Positions 41,129 through 47,102 of a stretch of 47,102 nt of DNA are shown here, one piece after another. Under the pieces are notes generated by a model that was not told where the DNA came from, ran no database searches, and worked only from the letters and a program-made list of their open reading frames with translations. Each line of letters opens with the position of its first letter. Position 1 is the stretch's first letter. The stretch lies in the NCBI GenBank assembly GCA_023426505.1, contig JAFAAP010000243.1, forward strand, positions 1-47,102, in the 5' to 3' direction. The stretch is from Pseudomonadota bacterium. Its GTDB lineage: Bacteria > Pseudomonadota > Alphaproteobacteria > Rhizobiales > Beijerinckiaceae. The position numbers and the translations under genes were made by a program.

Positions 41129-42241
41129 TCAGTGGCCTGCGCTCTGAGCCGAGCGTTGGGGATTGTAGTCCTTGAACACCGTCGGGTTGTCCTGGCCTTC
41201 CACCTTCAGGATTCCGGCCAGTCCACGCTCCACGCGGCTCAAGGCGTGATCCACCAGAATGTAGTTGCCGGGCACCTCGACCTTGAAGTCCACCACGCTG
41301 GCCCCTCCCGGAGGAGTCGTGATCGTCTGCACGTCCTTCAGGGGCGCTGCGGTCAGCGAGCCCATGGTGTAGACCTTGTCGAAGATCTCTCCGATCACGT
41401 GGAACGACGAGGTATAGTTCGGGCCTCCGACGCCGAAGTAGACGCGCACTGTCTCGCCGACCTTCGCCTTGAGCGGGTTCTTCTTCAGGGCTTCCGTGGT
41501 GCCGTTGAAGATGAAGTACTCGGGACGCTCGCTGACGAGCTTGTCGTAGCTCTCGTCCAGATGGCCCTTGGTGCCGAATGCCTGCTCCGTGTAGATCTCG
41601 CCCTGCATGACATAGAACTCCCGGTCCACCTTCGGCAGTCCTTCCTCCGGCTCGACGAGGATCATCCCGTACATGCCGTTGGCGATGTGCTGGGCCACGG
41701 TAGGCGTGGCGCAGTGATAGACATAGAGGCCGGGGTTGAGCGCCTTGAACTCGAAGCCGCGGCTTTCGCCCGGAGCGGCCTCGGTGGCCTTGGCGCCGCC
41801 GCCGGGGCCGGTGACCGCATGGAAGTCGACATTGTGCATCATCACGCTGTCGTCGTGGTTCTTGAGCGCGACCTCGACGGTGTCGCCGACCTTGACCCGG
41901 ATGAACGGGCCCGGAACCTTGTTGTTGAAGGTCCAGTAATGATAGGTGGTGCCGTCGGCGAGCTGTCCGGTGACCTCCGTGGTCTCCAGGTTGACCTTGA
42001 TGCGCTCGGGACCGCGCTTGCCGATCGGACCCGGCAGGTCGGTGGGATCGCGCACCACGTTGACGGGAGCCTCCGGCGTGGCGGTGATGGCGGTATGGTT
42101 GTGAGCCGGAGCGGAGGCTGCGGCCATCTTGGCTTGTGCGAATGCCGGCAGGGGCTGTGCGAGCAGAGCGGCGGCGGTCAGTGCCAGGGTGGCGGCGCTG
42201 GCAAGCAAGGGCCGGCGGGCCAAGATCTTCAGGGCGGTCAT
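41129..42241 (-). CDS. nirK: Copper-containing nitrite reductase NirK
   Basis: Periplasmic trimeric enzyme that reduces nitrite to nitric oxide. The 370-residue product has an N-terminal signal peptide (cut near AFA35) and two cupredoxin domains. The type 1 copper ligands align as His136, Cys177, His185 and Met190; the type 2 ligands as His141, His176 and His332; the catalytic pair as Asp139 and His281. VGGPNYTSSFHVIGEIFDKV and PGNYILVDHALSR are family hallmarks. A Rho-independent terminator follows. Its upstream region carries FNR-family palindromes. Confidence 0.96.
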   Translation of the reverse strand: MTALKILARRPLLASAATLALTAAALLAQPLPAFAQAKMAAASAPAHNHTAITATPEAPVNVVRDPTDLPGPIGKRGPERIKVNLETTEVTGQLADGTTYHYWTFNNKVPGPFIRVKVGDTVEVALKNHDDSVMMHNVDFHAVTGPGGGAKATEAAPGESRGFEFKALNPGLYVYHCATPTVAQHIANGMYGMILVEPEEGLPKVDREFYVMQGEIYTEQAFGTKGHLDESYDKLVSERPEYFIFNGTTEALKKNPLKAKVGETVRVYFGVGGPNYTSSFHVIGEIFDKVYTMGSLTAAPLKDVQTITTPPGGASVVDFKVEVPGNYILVDHALSRVERGLAGILKVEGQDNPTVFKDYNPQRSAQSAGH

Positions 42242-42330
42242 CGTACTCTCCTTTCAGGCGACCGGCGGGCGGACCGCTTCCGTCCGTCTGCGGTATGACG
42301 ATCTTGTACGATGCCACTGGGCCTCGTTAT

Positions 42331-42344
42331 TTGTCGCAGTGCAA
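42331..42344 (-). promoter_or_regulatory. FNR/NnrR-family box placed for nirK
   Basis: TTGTC-GCAG-TGCAA, inside a larger perfect palindrome GTTATTTG/CAAATAAC at 42326-42349. Its centre is 41.5 bases from a start site predicted from a -10-like TACAAG (minus strand, 42308-42303). That is the classic position for activation by FNR-family proteins. Confidence 0.6.
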
Positions 42345-42388
42345 ATAACTCGTCGAAACCGGATGGAAGTCGAAAGAATTGCGGGGTT

Positions 42389-42402
42389 TTGATGCAGATC
42401 AA
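42389..42402. promoter_or_regulatory. Consensus FNR box in the nirK-hemN intergenic region
   Basis: TTGAT-GCAG-ATCAA, an exact FNR/FixK-type palindrome. It lies 145 bases before hemN and about 150 bases from nirK, so it can serve either gene. Confidence 0.8.
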
Positions 42403-42437
42403 ATCTGGGACTGATTTGCATGACCTCGGCATGGTTT

Positions 42438-42451
42438 TTGAGAGAGGTCAA
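42438..42451 (+). promoter_or_regulatory. Second FNR-like box, nearer hemN
   Basis: TTGAG-AGAG-GTCAA. Its centre is 41.5 bases upstream of a start site that would follow a weak -10-like TAAGCA at 42474-42479. It is less perfect than the box at 42389. Confidence 0.45.
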
Positions 42452-42546
42452 AGACCTTGCGAGCACGTCCGTCTAAGCAACCTCCATGTGTCGTTCAGAA
42501 AGGCGCGACCCGTCCGTCGCGCCGAACCGCTCTACGAGGAATTCCA

Positions 42547-43899
42547 ATGAGAGATGACCTAAGGGAACGCTATGGCGAGGAGAGGCTCCCCCGCTACACG
42601 AGCTACCCGACGGCGCCTCAGTTCTCCAATGCCGTCGGACATGAGTCCTACGCTGATTGGCTCGGTGCGCTCCCGTCTGGAAAGAGCGCTTCGCTCTACC
42701 TGCATGTGCCGTTCTGCCGGTCCATGTGTTGGTACTGCGGGTGTCATACGACCATCACGCAACGAGACCAGCCGATCGTCGACTATATTGCCGTCCTTCG
42801 GCGAGAGATCGGCCTGGTAGCCGACCGCTTGAGCGCGCCTCTGCCCGTCCGCCATATCCATTTCGGCGGGGGAACGCCGACCATCATGGAACCGTCCGAA
42901 CTGCTTGATCTCGTCGAGCTCATGAGGCGGCGGTTCGTGATCGACGGCACGGCGGAGATCGCCGTCGAAATCGACCCTCGCACCTTGACGCGTACGATGA
43001 CCACCGCGCTCGGCGCGGCGGGCGTGACCCGCGCGAGCCTCGGGGTCCAGAGCTTCGATCCGGTCGTGCAGCGTGCGATCAACCGCATTCAGACGTTCGA
43101 ACAGACTGCCAGGGCGACGGAAGGTCTGCGACAGGCAGGCGTGCGGGGCATCAATTTCGATCTGATCTACGGCCTCCCACACCAGACGGTGGAGTCCTGC
43201 GTCGAGTCCGTTCGGCGTAGCATCGAGCTCCGGCCTGAGCGGTTCTCCGTCTTCGGCTATGCGCACGTGCCCTCTTTCAAGAAGCACCAGCGCAAAATCG
43301 ACGAAGCCGCGCTTCCCGATGGCGCTGCGCGTTACGCCCAGGCCGAGGCGATCGCAGAGGCTCTGACCGCGGCCGGATATCGGCGGATCGGGCTCGATCA
43401 CTATGCGTTGCCGGACGACACGATGGTGCAGGCGCAGGACGATGGTGTCCTTCATCGCAATTTCCAGGGTTACACCAACGATCCGAGCGATGTGCTGATC
43501 GGCTTCGGCGCCTCCGCCATCGGGCGTCTCACGCAAGGATATGCGCAGAACGAAGTCGTCATCGGGCGTTATGCCGAGCGAATTCTGCAAGGCGAACTTG
43601 CAACCATGAAGGGCTACGCACTTACCCCCGACGACCGGCTCAGAGCCGACTTGATCGAGCGTGTGATGTGCGATTTCAAGGTCGACGTGCAGGAGGTCTG
43701 CGCCAAGCATGGTGCGGCGCCCGAGTCGATCCTGCAGTCCATTCCCCGCCTTCGCATGCTGGAGCAGGATGGGATTATCAGGCTCGATGGGAATGTGCTG
43801 TCCGTGAACGACGATACGCGATTCCTGGTGAGGAGCGTCGCATCGGTCTTCGACGCCTATCTCGGGATGTCGGGCAGAACCCACAGCCGCGCCGTATAG
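42547..43899 (+). CDS. hemN: Oxygen-independent coproporphyrinogen III oxidase HemN
   Basis: Radical SAM enzyme that makes protoporphyrinogen IX without oxygen, needed for haem in anaerobic respiration. The 450-residue product starts RYGEERLPRYTSYPTAPQF, typical of HemN, and has the cluster motif Cys57-x3-Cys61-x2-Cys64 with Cys66 next to it (CRSMCWYCGC). HFGGGTPTIM, EIDPRT, GVQSFD and DLIYGLPHQT follow in order. The start follows GAGGA at 42536-42540. It is divergent from nirK and shares FNR-type control sites with it. Confidence 0.95.
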   Translation: MRDDLRERYGEERLPRYTSYPTAPQFSNAVGHESYADWLGALPSGKSASLYLHVPFCRSMCWYCGCHTTITQRDQPIVDYIAVLRREIGLVADRLSAPLPVRHIHFGGGTPTIMEPSELLDLVELMRRRFVIDGTAEIAVEIDPRTLTRTMTTALGAAGVTRASLGVQSFDPVVQRAINRIQTFEQTARATEGLRQAGVRGINFDLIYGLPHQTVESCVESVRRSIELRPERFSVFGYAHVPSFKKHQRKIDEAALPDGAARYAQAEAIAEALTAAGYRRIGLDHYALPDDTMVQAQDDGVLHRNFQGYTNDPSDVLIGFGASAIGRLTQGYAQNEVVIGRYAERILQGELATMKGYALTPDDRLRADLIERVMCDFKVDVQEVCAKHGAAPESILQSIPRLRMLEQDGIIRLDGNVLSVNDDTRFLVRSVASVFDAYLGMSGRTHSRAV

Positions 43900-43925
43900 G
43901 GCTGGCTCTTTTCAGCGGGCGATGG

Positions 43926-43953
43926 AGCGAGCCGCTCATATGAGCGGCTCGCT
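43926..43953. terminator. 28-bp perfect palindrome between convergent hemN and norD
   Basis: Two 14-bp arms meet without a spacer; the centre reads CTCAT-ATGAG and the arms begin AGCGAGCCG. It fills the gap between the hemN stop (43899) and the norD stop (43959). A bidirectional terminator-type role is likely; in RNA it would form a hairpin with a small loop. Confidence 0.5.
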
Positions 43954-43958
43954 TCGCT

Positions 43959-45869
43959 TCAGCGGACGAGGTGGCGGTAAATCGCCGGGAGGGCAGCCGG
44001 GAGCTTCGCCACTTGGCTCACGATGGCATATCCGCCGCGGCCGAAGAGGGTCGGGAAGTAGGACTGCGCCTCCCGGTCGACCGTCACGCCGAATACCGTG
44101 ACGCCGGCGCGGCGCGCCTCCATCACGGCACGGCGCGTATCCTCGATGCCGAAGCGGCCTTCGTAATGGTCGATATCGTTCGGCTTGCCGTCGGTGAGCA
44201 CCAGCAGGAGGCGCTGGCGGTTCGGGCGCTCGGTCAGCTTCGCCGCTGCGTGGCGGATGCCGGCGCCGATACGGGTGTAATACCCTGGCTTCAAAGCCGA
44301 GATTCGCCGCACGACCGGCTCGCCGAACGGCTCGTCGAAGTCCTTCAGGGTCTCCACCCGCACCCAGGAGCGCCGGCGGGACGTGAAGGTCAGGATCGAG
44401 TGGGAGTCGCCGCAGGCTGCGAGTCCATGCGTCAGAACCAGAAGAGCTTCCTTCTCCACATCCAGGATTCTGCGGTCGTCCACCCACGCATCCGTTGAGA
44501 GCGATACGTCGACCAGAAGCGTCACGGCAAGATCATGGGCCTGGCGTCTGCTGGCGAGGTAGACACGATCCGATCCGCAGCCGCCCGAGCGCAGATCGGT
44601 TGTTGCGCGCACTGCCGCGTCGACATCTATCTCCTCGCCGTCGGCTTGTGCTCGCAGGATTTCGTGCTTTGGCCTCAGGGCTTCGAACTGCCGACGAACC
44701 CGGCGGATGCGCCGCCGGGCCTCCTCGTCCGGCTGCCAGACCTCTCCCTGCTCATTGGCTCGCGCGGCGAGCACGCGGCAGTGGTTCGGGAGGTACGCCC
44801 GCCGGGTGTAGTCCCATTCCGGATAGGTCAGGTCGGCCGTCAACGACGAGGTATCGACCGCCTCGGGTGGTAGATCGAGATCGAACTTGAGCTTGGTTGC
44901 CGGCTTGCCGTGGTGCTTCGAGAGCGGGATCTCCTCCGTGTCGTCGAGAGCCTTCTCGGCATTCTCGTCCTCGTCGTCATCGGAAGGTCGGTTGACGTTG
45001 ACCATCTCGGCCATGGCCAGGATCTTCTCGAAACGGTTCAGTACGAAGGGGTCCTTGCGCTGAGCCTGGTCCGCCTCGCGTCGCGCGGCGAAACGCCTGC
45101 GGGTGTCTGAACCTGCGAGATCGCCGGACCCGGCCGGTTCGTCGCTGCTGCGGGTCGATGCGTCTGCAATGCGGGCCCACGTGTCTCCCCAGAGCGGGAC
45201 GGGGAGAAAAGCCTGGTACCCGGCGGGGGCCGACTGGCTCATCGTGTCGCTGGCATGGGAATCCCAGAGGGCAGGAGGTATGGCGCCCTCGTCGCCCAGG
45301 AGCGACAGCACGATCTGCTCCACCCGGCTTTCCGCCGGAGGAAGGCTGCGGAACGGGCGGGCGGCGAGGAGGGCGCGGCATAGATCGCGGTAGGGATTTT
45401 CCAGTCCAGGACATGCGCCGAGCACAGCCTCAACGGTGTCACGCACCCGCCTCAGCACAAGGATGTCACGACGGAGGGGATCGGGCTCCCTGATCGGCTC
45501 CACTGGCACATGGGCAAAGTAGGCTGCGAGCCAGAGATAGAGGGTCCTGTTCAGCTCGTTCGAGGGAAACAGCTCGATCTTCGGCGGCAGGAAGAGGGTC
45601 GCGAGATCGCGTCCGGGCTGATCGAGCCGCTCCTCCGTGATGCCGATGCGCTGGCGCAGGCTCAGGCGATGGCTGGACGCGCGGGCGGCCGTGCCGGCAA
45701 GCTGCACGCCTGGCTCGCCGCCAAGGCCTCGGAAGTACACGGCAAGCGGGCCCCGAACCTCGTCGAGGGAGACAGCGAAATCAGGATGGCGCGGATAGGT
45801 AGCTGCGCGGCCGACGAGCCGGTGCCAGAACTGGCCGACGGTCTCCTCGAGTTCCAGAAAGTCGAGCAT
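43959..45869 (-). CDS. norD: Nitric oxide reductase activation protein NorD
   Basis: A 636-residue protein needed for active NO reductase. The C-terminal third is a von Willebrand A domain whose metal site begins DVSLS (454-458), followed by a Thr/Asp pair (VLTDGKPNDIDHYEG). The N-terminal part (VGQFWHRLVGR; WLAAYFAH) is specific to NorD, and an acidic patch (SDDDEDENAEKALDDTEE) lies near 297-313. With NorQ it forms a MoxR-VWA pair thought to insert the non-haem iron into NorB. It starts 13 bases after norQ. Confidence 0.94.
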   Translation of the reverse strand: MLDFLELEETVGQFWHRLVGRAATYPRHPDFAVSLDEVRGPLAVYFRGLGGEPGVQLAGTAARASSHRLSLRQRIGITEERLDQPGRDLATLFLPPKIELFPSNELNRTLYLWLAAYFAHVPVEPIREPDPLRRDILVLRRVRDTVEAVLGACPGLENPYRDLCRALLAARPFRSLPPAESRVEQIVLSLLGDEGAIPPALWDSHASDTMSQSAPAGYQAFLPVPLWGDTWARIADASTRSSDEPAGSGDLAGSDTRRRFAARREADQAQRKDPFVLNRFEKILAMAEMVNVNRPSDDDEDENAEKALDDTEEIPLSKHHGKPATKLKFDLDLPPEAVDTSSLTADLTYPEWDYTRRAYLPNHCRVLAARANEQGEVWQPDEEARRRIRRVRRQFEALRPKHEILRAQADGEEIDVDAAVRATTDLRSGGCGSDRVYLASRRQAHDLAVTLLVDVSLSTDAWVDDRRILDVEKEALLVLTHGLAACGDSHSILTFTSRRRSWVRVETLKDFDEPFGEPVVRRISALKPGYYTRIGAGIRHAAAKLTERPNRQRLLLVLTDGKPNDIDHYEGRFGIEDTRRAVMEARRAGVTVFGVTVDREAQSYFPTLFGRGGYAIVSQVAKLPAALPAIYRHLVR

Positions 45870-45882
45870 GATGCTCTCCCGA

Positions 45883-46695
45883 TCAGCCGAGGGTTGCCCG
45901 TGCGACTTCGATCAAGGCCTTCTTGACGTCGACATCGTCCGTCAGGGGCTCAATCATCGTTGCGGTGATTGCTTCTTCGGGTGAAACGCCGGCTGCTATG
46001 AGGGAGGCGCAGTAGACCAGGAGGCGGGTCGAGACGCCTTCCTCCAAATCCTGACCTTTCAAAGCGCGCAGGCGTCGCGCGAGTAGCAGAAGGGGGCGGA
46101 CACGGTCCGCGGACAGGCCGCTTTCGGCTGCCACGACCGCAACCTCATGATCGATTGGAAGGAAGTCGAACTCGATGGCGACGAAGCGCTGCCGCGTCGA
46201 CGGCTTGAGAGATTTCAGGAGCGTTTGATAGCCCGGGTTGTAGGACACCACGAGCATGAAGGAATCCGGGGCCTGAAGCTCTTCGCCGGTCCGGTCGAGC
46301 GGCAGGATGCGCCGGTCGTCGGTCAGCGGGTGCAGCACCACGGTCACGTCCTTGCGGGCCTCCACGATTTCGTCGAGGTAGCAGATGCCGCCTTCGCGCA
46401 CGGCGCGGGTGAGCGGCCCGTCCGCCCATACGGTGTCGCCGCCCTTCAGGAGATAGCGGCCCGTAAGATCCGCCGCGGTCAGGTCGTCATGGCACGACAC
46501 CGTGTGGAGCGGCAGGCCAAGCCGCGACGCCATATGGGCAACGAAACGGGTCTTGCCGCAACCCGTCGGCCCTTTGAGCAGAAGCGGCAGGCGCTTGCGC
46601 CAGGCGAGTTCGAAGAGCGCGCATTCGTTTCCGGCCGGAACATAATAGGGAAGGTCGACGGCACGTTCGGGAAGGGCTTGAAGGAGGGGCTTCAT
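45883..46695 (-). CDS. norQ: MoxR-type AAA+ ATPase NorQ
   Basis: A 270-residue ATPase of the CbbQ/NorQ family. Walker A is GPTGCGKT (42-49), Walker B CYLDE (105-109), followed by sensor motif VVSYNPGYQ and the arginine-finger segment STRQRFVAIEFD. The C-terminal CbbQ domain (VSTRLLVYCASLIAAGVS) is present. Together with NorD it activates NO reductase in the cytoplasm. It lies between norB and norD, the usual order. Confidence 0.95.
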   Translation of the reverse strand: MKPLLQALPERAVDLPYYVPAGNECALFELAWRKRLPLLLKGPTGCGKTRFVAHMASRLGLPLHTVSCHDDLTAADLTGRYLLKGGDTVWADGPLTRAVREGGICYLDEIVEARKDVTVVLHPLTDDRRILPLDRTGEELQAPDSFMLVVSYNPGYQTLLKSLKPSTRQRFVAIEFDFLPIDHEVAVVAAESGLSADRVRPLLLLARRLRALKGQDLEEGVSTRLLVYCASLIAAGVSPEEAITATMIEPLTDDVDVKKALIEVARATLG

Positions 46696-46729
46696 CTTGG
46701 TTGCCTTTCAAGGCTGGAAATGTCGAGGC

Positions 46730-46752
46730 GGGGCGGGCGCTGGGACCGCCCC
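46730..46752 (-). other. Intercistronic hairpin between norB and norQ
   Basis: Arms GGGGCGG and CCGCCCC (7 bp) around a 9-base loop lie in the 66-base spacer. With no T-tract it is more likely a stability or processing element that sets the ratio of structural subunit to maturation factors than a terminator. Confidence 0.4.
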
Positions 46753-46761
46753 GATCATGAC

Positions 46762-47102
46762 TCATTCGGCAGGCTGGAGCCCTGCGGTCGTCAGACGTGG
46801 TGCCTTCTCGCGGCCGGGAACGAACACCGCGTAGATGAACATCAGTGCGGAGATCAGCACGAAGATGCCCGAGCCGAGACGGATCCAGTAGAACAGGGCG
46901 AGCTGGTCCTGAACCTCCATGTAGGACTGACCGAGCACACGCTGCAGGTGGACCTGGATCACGCCCGCGAAGGTAAGCGCGAAGGTCATCACCGACATGG
47001 CCGTGCACATGATCCAGAAGCTCACGATGCTGAGCAGCTGGTTGTACGGGGCGCGGCCGAGGATCTGCGGCATCGCGTAGGCCATCACGGCGAGGTTCAG
47101 CA
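46762..47102 (-). CDS. norB: Nitric oxide reductase large subunit NorB, 3' part (5' end outside window)
   Basis: The last 112 residues or so of the haem-copper-type NO reductase that makes N2O. The readable frame enters from the window edge with LNLAVMAYAMPQILGRAPYN. Two membrane helices follow (FWIMCTAMSVMTFALTFAGVI and LGSGIFVLISALMFIYAVFV), separated by QVHLQRVLGQSYMEVQDQLALFYW, all typical of the NorB C-terminus. The metal-binding histidines lie upstream, outside the window, as would norC. Confidence 0.93.
   Translation of the reverse strand, partial: LNLAVMAYAMPQILGRAPYNQLLSIVSFWIMCTAMSVMTFALTFAGVIQVHLQRVLGQSYMEVQDQLALFYWIRLGSGIFVLISALMFIYAVFVPGREKAPRLTTAGLQPAE

Noticed and set aside
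40665..42317. A 550-codon minus-strand frame running through nirK into the unknown gene
   Set aside because: The part over nirK is an out-of-frame Arg/Gly/Ser-rich translation. The genuine gene begins at 41051 after a strong Shine-Dalgarno.

Overview
This is a 47.1 kb stretch of GC-rich chromosome from an alphaproteobacterium, most likely of the Hyphomicrobiales. The order ftsZ-lpxC-bamD-recN-...-ligA is the end of the alphaproteobacterial division/cell-wall cluster, and sspB divergent from thyA, fumC followed by a DUF4169 gene and a ribbon-helix-helix gene, and EcfG-type (GGAAC-N16-CGTT) promoters all fit that group. A Microvirga/Methylobacteriaceae-like host is my guess from overall gene flavour and cannot be settled here. 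I saw no tRNA, rRNA, CRISPR array, prophage or insertion sequence.

Layout. (1) 1-9.6 kb: 3' part of ftsZ with a strong terminator, lpxC, bamD, recN, then a small block (Spy-like periplasmic protein, unknown protein, periplasmic cupin) that separates recN from ligA. A 0.7 kb gene-free, highly structured stretch with a near-consensus sigma-70 promoter lies before ligA. (2) 9.6-16 kb: AraC regulator, a REP-like palindrome, azlC-azlD, aminopeptidase P, two very small unknown proteins and prmA. (3) 15-25.4 kb: an SDR plus Tat-exported Gfo/Idh/MocA oxidoreductase pair, cyclopropane fatty acid synthase, manganese catalase, UvrD, small periplasmic and AhpD-like proteins, a thioesterase and a D-lactate dehydrogenase/GlcD-type flavoprotein. 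(4) 25.4-34.7 kb: a large AsmA-family protein, the fumC operon, a cytochrome P450, sspB, thyA and a 3-methyladenine DNA glycosylase. (5) 34.8-47.1 kb: an EcsC-family protein and then a denitrification block: napEFDABC plus a DUF4142 gene, an unknown 128-residue protein, nirK, hemN, norD, norQ and the 3' end of norB (cut by the window edge).

How the genes work together. The last 11 kb reduces nitrate to nitrite (Nap), nitrite to NO (NirK) and NO to N2O (NorB, with NorQ/NorD as maturation factors). HemN supplies haem without oxygen. The nirK-hemN intergenic region carries three FNR/CRP-family palindromes; one sits at a computed -41.5 from a plausible nirK start. In contrast, the promoter found for napE is a perfect match to the alphaproteobacterial general stress response consensus. 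A second perfect match precedes the SDR-Gfo/Idh pair and a near match precedes the manganese catalase. The window therefore suggests a general-stress regulon that includes periplasmic nitrate reduction, while nitrite reduction and haem synthesis respond to low oxygen or NO.

Most other features are housekeeping. The least understood items are the ligA leader, the paired tiny genes at 13.7-14.1 kb, the unknown gene behind nirK, and an AhpD-like protein that lacks the canonical CxxC/His site.
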